A stretch of 64,000 nt of DNA from Tethya wilhelma (GCA_964030475.1 CAXIPT010000002.1:5063087-5127086), one strand, 5' to 3'; shown: positions 22,336 through 34,515, counted from the first letter of the stretch. The notes: a model not told the origin generated them from the letters alone. Program-made: numbers and translations.

Positions 22336-22473
22336 TCATAAAGGGGTCAAAGTACACGGCACCCCTCCAGCTGGTCGTAGAGTGGCTCGTGATTCTAGTT
22401 TGAGGACAAAATCTTCTCTAAGAGAAATTTTGAAAGATGTCAGCAAACGGGCCATGATGATCTTTGCCTCCAT
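22336..22473 (-). CDS. Last exon of a CYP46A-like P450 (fragment of scrambled locus 1)
   Basis: An acceptor (tacag) is followed by [18 protein letters not shown] and the ending [10 protein letters not shown] with TGA stop. This is the C-terminal exon (exon 13) in every P450 of the cluster and matches the end of human CYP46A1 in motif (MEVKVVMAKLL, CTLRP). The preceding intron (22474-22613) and the end of exon 12 (VFAM) are on the same strand, but upstream exons 9-12 follow on the opposite strand at 22693-23587. Confidence 0.85.
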   Translation of the reverse strand: MEAKIIMARLLTSFKISLREDFVLKLESRATLRPAGGVPCTLTPL

Positions 22474-22522
22474 CTGTAGATGAGTGCATGAGTTTACAAA
22501 AACTATAACCATAATAAACTAG

Positions 22523-23677
22523 CTTCCCTGCCGGGACAAAAGATGGTTTTAAAATTCGGCGAACATTGTATGTTTAGCTACAAAAATGATTCAGCTTCAA
22601 TCTCTTGGACTCACCATGGCAAAAGTATAATGATTTTATGGTCCCAATATACATACATATACTTACATACTTAAATAAATTAATATTATACAGGTCAAGA
22701 AACCACTGCTATGTTGCTATCTTTCACAATTGTCATGTTTCATCGACATCCAGATATACTTCAGCGGTAAGTTATCATCACAATAATAAGAGTTAAAATA
22801 AAACTTCCTTGATCAGTAGAAGCTTCAAAGCTCAGGCGCAGGCAGTTCCCACCCATCCTGACAGTATATCACTCTTTAATAGACAGTGCTAAAACAGAAG
22901 TACCAGCTTCCAAGTATCCATCAATGAATATAATTTCATTGTCATTCGTTACATTTGATGCAGAGTATTGGAGGAGCTTTCAGAAGTGGTGGGAGAGAGA
23001 AAGACTGTGACTGCTGAAGACCTCGAACAGTTGACGTACCTCGAACAGGTATGTTATATCACATGACCATCACATGAAGATCACAGGACACTTGAAGATC
23101 CAGATATATAATTATATGTTATTATAACGTATGTAACTACCCTTCTGCAGGTCTTCAGTGAAACCCTTCGTATGTATCCTCCGGCTAATTTTACCACAAG
23201 AGAACCCCCTCAAGACATAATCATGTCTGGGTACACCATTCCCACGGGGGCCATGTTTGAGGTACCCACTGGACCGATGCACTATAATCCTAATTACTGG
23301 GAGAACCTTGACAATTATGATCCCGAGAGATTCGGACCTGATAGACCAAAGTATGTGTGATCAAGCATATTATCTATGGATCAAGTAATGATAAGTTGGT
23401 AATTGTTGAGTGTAACTAAAGCACGTGCAACTGATGTACACCTTATAATTATGGAGGCTTGTCAGTTTGGCTTAAGATATTCAACCATGCTTTTATTTTT
23501 CATCCGTTCCTTCAGACCCAGTCCTTTCGTCTACCTGCCATTCAGTAAAGGTCATCGCTCCTGTATAGGAAAAGTGTTTGCCATGGTGAGTCCAAGAGAT
23601 TGAAGCTGAATCATTTTTGTAGCTAAACATACAATGTTCGCCGAATTTTAAAACCATCTTTTGTCCCGGCAGGGAAG
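22523..23677. other. Inverted segment of locus 1 with matching 101-bp ends
   Basis: Positions 22523-22623 are the reverse complement of 23577-23677 (coordinates sum to 46200), and an n follows at 23678. Turning round 22624-23677 would make the copies overlap and put exons 9-12 upstream of exon 13 on the minus strand. This points to a misoriented piece in the assembly. Confidence 0.75.
22693..23587 (+). CDS. Exons 9-12 of a CYP46A-like P450 (locus 1, likely misoriented)
   Basis: Four exons with good splice sites: about 22693-22769 (GQETTAMLLSFTIVMFHRHP, I-helix), 22963-23048 ([20 protein letters not shown]), 23151-23350 (VFSETLRMYPPANFTTREPP; K-helix ETLR; PERFGPDRPK) and 23516-23585 ([19 protein letters not shown]; the haem-binding FxxGxRxCxG with its Cys). 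The oxygen-binding motif QETT and the ExxR pair are intact. There are no exons before exon 9 on this strand, and the last exon lies in reverse at 22336-22473. The exons belong to a working-looking gene that the assembly has split. Confidence 0.85.
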
Positions 23678-23678
23678 N

Positions 23679-23815
23679 TGGTAATCAGCCTAAAAGAGCT
23701 TCTGAGCAAGTGTGAAGGCTTAACTTTGTCTTGCTAGATTTTTATGGTGATAAACATTTTTGTATTGTGTCTATGGGGCAGTTGGCCCATTACTACCGTA
23801 CGTATGATAAACACG
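23679..23815 (-). repeat. Truncated end of the composite repeat family
   Basis: It matches the terminal part of the family at 14583-15561 in reverse: the segment reads tattgtgtctatggggcagt and ends at accgtacgtatgat. It begins abruptly after the n at 23678. Confidence 0.7.
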
Positions 23816-23971
23816 AATAAAGAAATTTCGATTAGACTGAATTTTGGCCATTCTAGAATATTGAGCCACTCAATGCACGCACATTTTGCTAAAGACAAGC
23901 ACTCTGAGTCTCATATAGATCTTTTTGTGAGTACTAGTCATGCATGCATTTATGCATCAACAGTATTAAAT

Positions 23972-24312
23972 ACCATTTTAGGTAGAGCCCAGCAACCCAT
24001 CCATTTTCTTTGTACTCCTTTATTACAGCAGAAAGGTGGCCCATGTAGAAACTGAAACCAAGACAGTTAGATCAATTCATTTGCTACTGTATACACTGAC
24101 AATATAGAGCCTCAAAAACACCCTGAACCGGCAACAAAAAACATGTATCAGCTTGCTCTTAAACTAGCTCTTTACCTGGTCATCTTTGGTGAAGGTATGT
24201 GTCCATATCTTCTGCGTGTCCAGTAGATGTATCCAGTGATGATGAACCAGACCAGGAAGACCAGAGAGAGGAGAGAGACACACACGTAGAGAAGAAAAGC
24301 GTCAACTGCCAT
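23972..24312 (-). CDS. Exons 1-2 of a CYP46A-like P450 (locus 1)
   Basis: Exon 1 (24176-24312) starts [20 protein letters not shown], the single N-terminal membrane anchor of a microsomal P450, followed by [15 protein letters not shown] with the Pro-rich hinge. Exon 2 (about 23972-24050) reads FYMGHLSAVIKEYKENG and ends LYLKW. Exons 3-8 are absent; repeat sequence and an n follow. With the pieces at 22693-23587 and 22336-22473, this may be one locus on the minus strand. Confidence 0.8.
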
Positions 24313-24635
24313 GCCTGATAATTTCAGCAAATGAATATAACGACCTTTACCACTAATACACTCAACATAATTATGATCAATGATATAATATAGCTAATTT
24401 TTATTATCTCAACATCCCAACATACTAGTCATAATAAAAAAATATATCAGAGCATGCAGTGTGCTAATCATCCACTTTCAATGAACAGTTTTTATGTGCA
24501 CTAAAAGAAAAGAAAAAAAAAAAACTTTGTAAGAAACTAGTTCTTGTTGATAATTTATATGCCGTGATGACACATAAATACTTACATAACAGCTACAAAA
24601 TCTAACAACTATTACAGTCAAACTTGTGGATGCAC

Positions 24636-27290
24636 TTATAAAGGGGTCAAAGTACACGGCACCCCTCCAGCTGGTTTTAGAGTGGCTCTGGTTTCTAGTT
24701 TGAGAACAAAATCTTCTCTCAGAGAAACTTTGAAAGTTGTCAGCAGTCGTGCCATGATGATCTTTGCCTCCATCTGTAGATGAGTACATGAGTTTACAAA
24801 ACTATATATAGCCAGTGGACAGGTTTACAAATTACTAGTATATATATAGCTACAGTGTCTACATCATAATATACAGGCAAAATGGTTAAAAATTTCAGTA
24901 TTGTATGTTTAGCTATTTATAAAATGATTCCTTGAATCTCTTGGACTCACCATGGCAAAGACTCTTCCTATACAGGAGCGATGGCCAGTACTGAATGGCA
25001 GGTAGATGAAAGGACTGGGTCTGAAGGAAGGAAGGAAGGATTGAATGTAATGCGTGTATGAAGTAAAATGATACCAGTTGAAGATATTGTTATAGACTAA
25101 CAGAGTAACTAACGTACTGACATAACTACCAATATCTAAAGCACATACTTTGGTCTGTCAGCTCCGAATCTCTCAGGATCATAATTATCAGGATTCTCCC
25201 AGTAATTAGGATTATAGTGCATCGGTCCAGTGGGCATCTCAATCGTGGATCCTGCGGGAATGGTGTACCCAGACAGTTTCATCTCGCGAGGGGGTTCTCT
25301 TGTTGTGGAGTTCACAGGCGGATACAAGCGAAGGGTTTCACTGAATACCTAAAAAATGAGTTTTAGTCTGTGCATACTTTCAAGACCTAGCATAGTATCA
25401 TGTAGCTAATTGTGATTGAGTATAATGTATACCTGTTCAAGGTATGTCAACTGTTTGAGGTCTTCAGCAGTCACAGTCTTTCTCTCTCCCACCACCTCTG
25501 AAAGCTCCTCCAATACTCTGTACATAATATGTCAGTTTCATTGTGCATGCAATATTCACAGAAAAAGCTTAACGCACTGCCCATTTCACTGGGCTATCTT
25601 AAATTTGCTTGCCAGAAATTGTGATATGTTTGGAACATATGACTGAATTCTTATATCTTACCGTTGGAGTACATCAGGATGTTGGTGAAACTTGATGATT
25701 GTAAAAGACAGCATCATAGTGGTTGTCTCTTGTCCTGTGTACATATAGAACATACTTCAAAATCACATATATTCTGACTATTCCCGTCCCAACAAAGTAC
25801 ATTGAACCATATAATATACCTGCGATAAAAAATGTGACAAAGTCGTCCACCAGGTCTTCCACGTTGACTGTCTTCTGAGTGGAGGCCATTCTTAGTATCT
25901 GTGTGAGGATGTCATTAGGCACCTTCTCCTCCCTCTCAACAGCTAGGATCCTCTTTTCAATCAAATCACGACCAATTTTACGAAGAGCTCTGACTGCCTC
26001 ACGATATCCCTCAGCTCTCTTTGGGTCCCAGTACTGCAGTGTGTTGCATGATAGTTTCAAACAATATCTTGCCTTCACTCCCACCCCTCAATTTACTTTC
26101 AATATAGGGTTCTCAAAGACAGCTGTCAGTGACTCCAAAGCGTGTTCTATCAAGAAACCAAACCGTCCGTTGGCCTTCTTTTTGATGATGTTTAGTCCAA
26201 GAGACTCGAAGTCTTTAAGAGCACTCACATCTGTGCCAAAGGCAACCTACACAGGATGTTGAGGTTTAAAATGAATTCATTATAATAGATAATTTGGGAT
26301 ATTTATACCTTGACAATGACATCCATTGTGACTGTTCCAAATTCGTACTTGATAGGCACCTCTGTCTTTCCATCAGCTTGAGCTCTCAGCTTCTCTATGA
26401 AAGAGTCTACACACTCATTGAAGGAAGGGATCAGAGTCTTTAGGTTGCTACAGCATCAAGTCAACAAAGACACATGCACTGAATCAAAGTACAACGTCAG
26501 AGTCCATGCATGCATTACTGAATCCCTGTTCGGCCTTGGCAAATTATTCCTGGAATAATTTGAGAATAATAGGATTCTGTGAGAATAATAGGCTGTACTT
26601 TGGGAATAATAGGTAAATTCTCAGAAAATTTGCATGCACTGCTTAAATGCCAAATAACTGAACTATTGAGTGCATCATTACAGATAATTCAGTGTAGGTA
26701 GTTCTCTAAGGAAGATATGTGATCGATTCTATAGGCTTTTTTAATAATGGGCTCAATGTTTGGGAATAAAAGAATAGAATAATATAGGCAAACTTTTGAG
26801 AATAATTTGCCAAGGCCTAATCCCTGTACAGGTTCAAACTAGCTATTTTGACCGGTTCTTTATGATTTAGTTTAGTTAGAAAAAGGCCATTTTTGCTAAA
26901 ACTAAAAGTGTTTTATAGTGAACTAAAACAAGACTGGTTCAAACTTGGGTCAACATTAGAGTCTGCAGGATGTTTACATTACACCTTGCACTTCCATGCA
27001 ATCTCTGCTCTTCAATTTACCTTTTGGAGAAGGTTGGGTCATACATACTTCTTCTCGGTTTCCAAGTCTTATAGTCGAGTGTGGACAAGAGTCCATATCC
27101 CATAAACCTATTGTTCCATATTCCATTCACACATATAAGCATTAATAGCATGCATACGATAATGTACTGTACTATTTTGTTGTTGATGATGTTTTTATTC
27201 ACCTTTCGTTAAATATTTTAGTGACTGTAGCATATGCTTTAACAGGTTTAGGGATTTGAGCATTCATAAGTACCGTCTAAAGGGACATAT
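24636..27290 (-). CDS. CYP46A-like P450, locus 2, lacking exons 1-3
   Basis: Exons 4-13 of the cluster's plan: about 27219-27288 (LMNAQIPKPVKAYATVTKIF), 27019-27107 ([19 protein letters not shown]), 26310-26449, 26098-26249 (VAFGTDVSALKDFESLGLN), 25821-26033 ([29 protein letters not shown]), 25663-25737 (QETTTMMLSF), 25434-25519, 25148-25351 ([18 protein letters not shown]), 24955-25019 ([11 protein letters not shown]) and 24636-24771 (stop TAA). All P450 signature motifs are present. The family is that of cholesterol 24-hydroxylase CYP46A1; the sponge substrate is unknown, probably a sterol or other lipid. The 5' end is cut by the join at 27402, where unrelated orientation begins. A MITE sits in the intron before exon 6. 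Confidence 0.88.
26531..26818. mobile_element. hAT-like MITE in an intron of P450 locus 2
   Basis: The inverted ends are ggccttggcaaattattcc and gaataatttgccaaggcc. The flanks share aatccctgt on both sides, consistent with a target duplication of 8-9 bp as in hAT elements. The interior has several gagaataatagg repeats and no coding capacity. Confidence 0.65.
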
Positions 27291-27376
27291 AACAATAGAT
27301 ATCATTATAGACTAGCTATTTTTAAAGACATAGTTATAGTCTATCAAGCTGGACTCTCCTCCTGTTTGTCATAATT

Positions 27377-27402
27377 CCCCCCCCCCCCCCCCCCCCCCCC
27401 CN

Positions 27403-27448
<46 letters not shown>
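27377..27448. repeat. (C)n, n, (CA)n junction
   Basis: A run of about 25 C, the n at 27402, then (CA)n. The poly-C run looks like a low-quality contig end. The sequence to the right is the inverted duplicate described at 27403-29226. Confidence 0.85.
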
Positions 27449-29226
27449 CTAGCTACCAATTTGTAGTACTAATACCTATTGCCTAAGTGAGGGTGTGTTT
27501 ATAGCTGGCCTATAGCCTAAGATTAAACCTTTGTCGTGTTTTATTCTGATCCTTGTAATATTTTTTTGCAGGCTCAATGAATATGGACCCCTCTTTGTCG
27601 TATTCTATATTCATCGAGCTTCAATAGTCCTTTTGAAGGCAGAAGATGTCCAGGTAATGGAGTCAGTCAAGATATATATACAGCTCACACCCAATGATTG
27701 CTATGATGTAAACTTATATAAATCTAATCTCCTCAAAATTAGCCTCGTGTACTTAGACTCTCTCCTTTCCATGAGTGAGAGGTCAAAGGTTGAGGTTCCA
27801 AAAAAAAAAACCCAAAAAACACCTTTTTCTCATTTTGTCAACAATTATAGTTGGTGGTGATGAACAGTCAAATGTCAAAACCTTCTGTGTCATACAGCAG
27901 ACTTATCAATGTATTTAGCGAAAGGTATTACACCATTAGTAGTTTAGTTATAGTTAATTTAAATTTTAATAATAGTCATCATAGATTAAAATTGCATATA
28001 TGTATGTATGAAATATGGACTAATAGGTTTATGGGACATGGACTCTTGTCCACACTCGACTATAAGACTTGGAAGCCGAGAAGAAGTATGTACGATCCAA
28101 CCTTCTCCAAAGGGTAAGTTTAAGGAAAGCTCTTGTTTTTGATACGTGATGTTATACATGTACCGTATAGCGGGAAATTTTCGTGGGGGAAAATTTTTGC
28201 GAATTTCGCGGTTTGGCAGCTTTCCGCGAAAATTTTCCCCCGCGAAATTTGTAAGGTATGTGGTCGTCACGTATAGTTGAGACGCAATCCACGAAAATTT
28301 TCCCCGCGAATTTCTATTCAAGACGAAAATGCAAAAATTTTCCCCCACGAAAATTTCCCGCTATACGGCATGTTGATTAAATGCCGGGGTGTATCGTGTT
28401 GCTATAGCAACCTGAAGACTCTGATACCTTCCTTCAATGAGTGTGTTGACTCTTTCATAGAGAAGCTGAGAGCTCAAGCTGATGGAAAGACAGAGGTGCT
28501 CATCAAGGAAGAACTTGTAGCAGTCACACTGGATGTCATTGTCAAGGTTCTATCCCAAATGTAGCTAATTTACTAACTTCATTCTTCGATAGCTTCAATC
28601 ATTTCCAGAATTAACCTGATTTATCGTCATTGAAAAAACTCTTGCTGATGGTTCTTATATCCATGCTGCAATATGTTTAGGTTGCCTTTGGTACAGAGGT
28701 AAGTGCTCTGAAAGACTTTGAGTCTCTTGGACTAAACATCATCAAGAAGAAAGCCAATGGACGGTTTGGTTTCTTGATCGAACACGCCCTGGAGTCCCTG
28801 ACAGCTGCCTTCAAGAACCCTCTGCTGAAAGTAAGAGCCTCAGAATGATATCAATGCTAAAAGAACATTAATAATAAAAATAATTCATGATTGTTCGTAC
28901 ATTTATTGTTTCATGCAGTATTGGGACCCAAGAAGAGCTGAAGGATATCGTGAGGCGATCCGAGCTCTTCGTAAGATTGGTCGTGATTTGATTGAGAAGA
29001 GGATCCTAGCTGTTGAGAGGGAGGAGAAGGTGCCTAATGACATCCTCACACAGATACTAAGAATGGCCTCCACTCAAAAGACAGTCAACGTGGAAGACCT
29101 GGTGGACGACTTTGTCACATTTTTTATCGCAGGTACCTAACTTCGATACACGTGGTGGGATATTAAATTATTATCTAAGCAATCATTTTATATGTATACA
29201 CAGGCCAAGAGACCACTGCCATGTTG
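27403..29226. repeat. 1824-bp inverted duplicate, arm 1
   Basis: Every stretch I compared is the exact reverse complement of 32689-34512 (coordinates sum to 61915), introns and a MITE included. The arms begin at the n bases at 27402 and 32688. This is best read as unresolved overlap between two contigs placed in opposite orientation. Confidence 0.9.
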
Positions 29227-30229
29227 CTGTCATTCACGATCATCATGTTTCACCAACATCCTGATATACTCCAAAGAGTATTAGAAGAACTTTCAGAGGT
29301 GGTAGGAGAGAGAAAGACTGTGACTGCTGAAGACCTTGAACAGTTGACCTACCTCGAACAGGTACACACCTAATAGAATCACATGGTATCATAGTCACAT
29401 GAAGATCATATGACAAGTCAAACTCTATCATGTGACAGTTGCAAATCTTGCAGCATATCTATTGGCAAATGGGAAAAGATTAATGGTTACAGGAAAAAAA
29501 TCGCTAACTCGCCTTATCATCTACCTCTGCAGGTATTCAGTGAAACTCTCCGTATGTATCCTCCTGGTAGTGCAACAACAAGAGAGGCTCCTCGAGGGAT
29601 GAAGCTATCTGGTTACGACATTCCTGCAGGCACGGCCATTGTTACAGCCATACATGCTATGCATTATAATCCTAATTACTGGGAGGATCCTGATAATTAT
29701 GATCCTGAGAGATTCGGACCTGATAGACCAAAGTAAGTATGAAGTAATGATTGATATAATCAGGTTATAACAGAGCTAGCTACCATAATATTATTCTCTA
29801 ACTTAAACACAGTTTAATGTGAACAGTGGAAAAACTGTTCTGCATTAATTACTAATTATTTTCCCCATCCCTTCCTTCAGACCCAGTCCTTTCATCTACC
29901 TGCCATTCAGTACCGGCCATCGCTCCTGTATAGGAAGAGTCTTTGCCATGGTGAGTCCAAGCTAGCATTTCAAGGGTTATGATTTGTGACCTAATTCTGT
30001 TTTTCTAAACCTTTTCTAAATCTGCTACAAAGTGTTATAACATTTGTGATGCATGTAACTAGCTAAGTGATTATTTTGGCTTCTCCCACAGATGGAGGCA
30101 AAGATCATTATGGCACGACTGCTGACAACTTTTAAAGTTTCTCTGAGAGAAGATTTTGTTCTCAAACTACAAACAGGAACCACTCTGAAACCGGCTGGAG
30201 GGGTGCCGTGTACTTTGACCCCACTGTAA
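27572..30229 (+). CDS. CYP46A-like P450, locus 3, exons 3-13
   Basis: Exons: 27572-27653 (LNEYGPLFVVFYIHRASIVL), 27851-27924, 28025-28113 ([19 protein letters not shown]), 28408-28545, 28681-28831 (VAFGTEVSALKDFESLGLN), 28919-29133 ([14 protein letters not shown]), 29202-29361 (QETTAMLLSF joined without an intron to [13 protein letters not shown]), 29534-29733 (ETLRMYPPGSATTREAPRG; PERFGPDRPK), 29881-29949 ([11 protein letters not shown]) and 30092-30229 ([23 protein letters not shown]). The P450 motifs are intact. The intron that separates exons 9 and 10 in the paralogs is missing here. Exons 1-2 of the same gene are found only in the reverse-oriented copy at 32689-34842, so the two entries are probably one gene. 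Confidence 0.88.
28163..28368. mobile_element. 206-bp CCGTATAGCGGG MITE (second insertion)
   Basis: Same ends and same length as the copy at 17530-17735, here in the intron between exons 5 and 6 of P450 locus 3. The left flank is TA, the right flank CA. Confidence 0.85.
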
Positions 30230-30437
30230 CATAATATTATAATATTATCTTCTTTATAATGCTTATAATATTTTATTTATAATTATATTATATAAATTAT
30301 TATATATATTTTTTTTTAGTTCTGATGTAAGTGAATTGTATTTGCATGTGACCTTTGTAGAAATTCCAAAGCTTGGGGGCGTGTATGCGGACTGGTAAAG
30401 GTCGATAGCTTATGATGCTCATAGGATGCAATAAGTC
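30230..30437. promoter_or_regulatory. Short spacer between P450 loci 3 and 4
   Basis: 208 bp, very AT-rich at its left (tataattatattatataaat). It must hold the end of locus 3 and the promoter of locus 4. No defined motif can be assigned. Confidence 0.35.
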
Positions 30438-32209
30438 ATGGCTTCTCTTCTTCTCTACGTGTGTGTCTCTCTCCTCTCTCTGGTCTTCCTGGTCTGGTTC
30501 ATCATCACTGGATACATCTACTGGACACACAGAAGATATGGACACATTCCTTCACCAAAGATGTCCAAGTAAAGAACAATTTTACATGTGCTTGATCGAA
30601 CCATGCATACTGAGATAATTGCATGACATTGTACCATTGTTTTCCCATTCTCCTGTTAGTTTCTACATGGGCCATCTTCCTGTTGTTGTTAAGGAGTACA
30701 AAGAAAATGGCTGGGTTACTGGACTCTACCTAAAATGGTACTGCAATGATCATCATCAGTGCTCAGTTCTAGCTAGCTAAGACTTAATAATTTGGAGGAT
30801 GTGTTTAAACATAATGATTATAATTTAGTACTGATTAATTTGATGGATCAGAAGTTAAAACTTATTTTGCCTCTGTCTCATGATTATTATACCTATGTTT
30901 ATATGCAGGCTTAATGAATTTGGGTCTCTCTTCGTCATATTCTTACTTAATCGTCCTTGTGTGATCATAATGAATGCAGAACACATCCAGGTATTAGGGA
31001 ATGGTCACAAAGATACCCACTGTACTAACACCTGTGACCTGGATCAAAATTTGATCCATCCAATTTTTAGACCTTGACCCTTGCTCTCACCATTTTGGAA
31101 GGCTTTGCATGATTGTACAGAATTTGACCTTGCCAGTCCCAACTAACCATGTTGTCTGTAGCTAATGACCTTTGATCACTGATCAAAAGCGAGCAATCGA
31201 GACAGTGGATATAGTCGTGACCACCCCTTGAGAAAAAGATTATTGGCCTTGCATGAATGTACCATTTTTTCGTGTCTACAATGCCTCTACATGTCTAACA
31301 ATAATAATTATTAAAGTTTGTTTGCAATAAAGTTCAATGGTAAAACTTAAAACTACCAAACTTCATTTGCTGTCAAAAAGAGTTTCTTTTCTTTTTCTTT
31401 CTTGTATAATCAAGATGGTTCTGATGAATGGTCAGATTCCAAAACCTCAATCAGGATATGCAAAAGTTGCTAAAGTATTTAATGAAAGGTATAATAAAAA
31501 CTGTATTATTATTATAATCACTATTATGATAGTATATGTATAAAATGGCATGTATCAATCAATAGGTTTATGGGACGTGGACTTGTGACCACACTCGACT
31601 ATAAGACTTGGAAGCCGAGAAGAAGCATGTACGATCCAACTTTCTCCAAAAGGTAAGTTGAAAATAGTATAGCAGCTTAATTATGATTATTGTCTTATAG
31701 AAATATTATTGTACTCTTGCTACTAGAATTCCACACATTTCTGAATCAGATTGAATAATTTTGATTAAATCTAGCAACCTGAAGACTCTGATACCTTCCT
31801 TCAATGAGTGTGCTGACTCTTTCATAGAGAAGCTGAGAGCTCAAGCTGATGGAAAGACAGAGGTGCTCATCAAGGAAGAGTTTGTAGCAGTCACACTGGA
31901 CGTCATTGTCAAGGTTAAGTCTATTCTCATGTTCATCTGAGTTCAGATAAAGCACGCAGAAATTTTGAGCAGTATACTGAAGGGAGAGGTTACACACAAA
32001 CATAATATATAATAATGCTGCTTGAAAAATTGAAATCAGTGATATTATACTGTATACAGGTTGCATTTGGTGCAGACTTAAGTGTTTACAAAGACTTTGA
32101 ATCTCTTGAACTGAACATCATCAAAAAGAAGGCCAATGGACGATTTGGTTTTTTAATCGAACATGCCCTAGAGTCATTGACAGCTTCCTTTCAGAACCCT
32201 CTGTTGAAA
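30438..32209 (+). CDS. CYP46A-like P450, locus 4, exons 1-7 only
   Basis: Exon 1 (30438-30568) starts [20 protein letters not shown], a membrane anchor, then [10 protein letters not shown]. It continues 30660-30737 (FYMGHLPVVVKEYKENG), 30911-30990 (LNEFGSLFVIFLLNRPC), 31415-31488, 31566-31651 ([19 protein letters not shown]), 31775-31914 and 32060-32209 (VAFGADLSVYKDFESLELN). The exons are open with normal splice sites. After exon 7 comes a fragment of the composite repeat and the n at 32688, so the catalytic exons 8-13 are missing. This is truncation by assembly rather than decay, since no disabling change is seen. If the piece 27403-32687 is turned round, this gene lies on the minus strand like its neighbours. 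Confidence 0.85.
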
Positions 32210-32280
32210 GTAAGAACCTGGAAATGATGCTAAAGAATATAAAAGTTTTGTTATTGTCCACGTTATCGTATAACAAAGTG

Positions 32281-32687
32281 TATCATACGTACGGTAGTAC
32301 GTATAGTAGGAATGGGCCGACTGTCCCATTGACACAATACAAAATGTTCATGCTTATAAACTTTCAGGGAATGAAAGCTAAGCCTTCAAATGCATTTAAT
32401 AACCTCCCCCAGACAGTTTGCTTACTGTATTAACCAAGAAAACAGGCAAAAAGTTTCTAGAGCACTCTGTAGAGAGCGCTGGCGAGAAGCCACAACAGTG
32501 CAATTTTGTTCTCCCCTTCCTTCCTTCCTTCCTTCCTTCCTTCCTAACTGACTTACTTGAACGCGATTTCCAGACAAACAAAAGGCATTGAGCCAACTTT
32601 GACCATATAGTGGGACTTCATTTGATGCACAGTACGTCCTTTTCAACTCGTTTGCTGGCGAAAAGGCAGCAAACAAAATCTAGGCAG
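32281..32687 (+). repeat. Partial copy of the composite repeat, cut by the n at 32688
   Basis: It begins with the family end tatcatacgtacggtagtac, contains a (CTTC)n tract at 32515-32545 and stops at the n. Confidence 0.75.
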
Positions 32688-32688
32688 N

Positions 32689-34466
32689 CAACATGGCAGT
32701 GGTCTCTTGGCCTGTGTATACATATAAAATGATTGCTTAGATAATAATTTAATATCCCACCACGTGTATCGAAGTTAGGTACCTGCGATAAAAAATGTGA
32801 CAAAGTCGTCCACCAGGTCTTCCACGTTGACTGTCTTTTGAGTGGAGGCCATTCTTAGTATCTGTGTGAGGATGTCATTAGGCACCTTCTCCTCCCTCTC
32901 AACAGCTAGGATCCTCTTCTCAATCAAATCACGACCAATCTTACGAAGAGCTCGGATCGCCTCACGATATCCTTCAGCTCTTCTTGGGTCCCAATACTGC
33001 ATGAAACAATAAATGTACGAACAATCATGAATTATTTTTATTATTAATGTTCTTTTAGCATTGATATCATTCTGAGGCTCTTACTTTCAGCAGAGGGTTC
33101 TTGAAGGCAGCTGTCAGGGACTCCAGGGCGTGTTCGATCAAGAAACCAAACCGTCCATTGGCTTTCTTCTTGATGATGTTTAGTCCAAGAGACTCAAAGT
33201 CTTTCAGAGCACTTACCTCTGTACCAAAGGCAACCTAAACATATTGCAGCATGGATATAAGAACCATCAGCAAGAGTTTTTTCAATGACGATAAATCAGG
33301 TTAATTCTGGAAATGATTGAAGCTATCGAAGAATGAAGTTAGTAAATTAGCTACATTTGGGATAGAACCTTGACAATGACATCCAGTGTGACTGCTACAA
33401 GTTCTTCCTTGATGAGCACCTCTGTCTTTCCATCAGCTTGAGCTCTCAGCTTCTCTATGAAAGAGTCAACACACTCATTGAAGGAAGGTATCAGAGTCTT
33501 CAGGTTGCTATAGCAACACGATACACCCCGGCATTTAATCAACATGCCGTATAGCGGGAAATTTTCGTGGGGGAAAATTTTTGCATTTTCGTCTTGAATA
33601 GAAATTCGCGGGGAAAATTTTCGTGGATTGCGTCTCAACTATACGTGACGACCACATACCTTACAAATTTCGCGGGGGAAAATTTTCGCGGAAAGCTGCC
33701 AAACCGCGAAATTCGCAAAAATTTTCCCCCACGAAAATTTCCCGCTATACGGTACATGTATAACATCACGTATCAAAAACAAGAGCTTTCCTTAAACTTA
33801 CCCTTTGGAGAAGGTTGGATCGTACATACTTCTTCTCGGCTTCCAAGTCTTATAGTCGAGTGTGGACAAGAGTCCATGTCCCATAAACCTATTAGTCCAT
33901 ATTTCATACATACATATATGCAATTTTAATCTATGATGACTATTATTAAAATTTAAATTAACTATAACTAAACTACTAATGGTGTAATACCTTTCGCTAA
34001 ATACATTGATAAGTCTGCTGTATGACACAGAAGGTTTTGACATTTGACTGTTCATCACCACCAACTATAATTGTTGACAAAATGAGAAAAAGGTGTTTTT
34101 TGGGTTTTTTTTTTTGGAACCTCAACCTTTGACCTCTCACTCATGGAAAGGAGAGAGTCTAAGTACACGAGGCTAATTTTGAGGAGATTAGATTTATATA
34201 AGTTTACATCATAGCAATCATTGGGTGTGAGCTGTATATATATCTTGACTGACTCCATTACCTGGACATCTTCTGCCTTCAAAAGGACTATTGAAGCTCG
34301 ATGAATATAGAATACGACAAAGAGGGGTCCATATTCATTGAGCCTGCAAAAAAATATTACAAGGATCAGAATAAAACACGACAAAGGTTTAATCTTAGGC
34401 TATAGGCCAGCTATAAACACACCCTCACTTAGGCAATAGGTATTAGTACTACAAATTGGTAGCTAG

Positions 34467-34515
<49 letters not shown>

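Noticed and set aside
27377..27401. Poly-C run as a structural or regulatory element
   Set aside because: It sits directly before an n at an assembly join and looks like a low-quality contig end.
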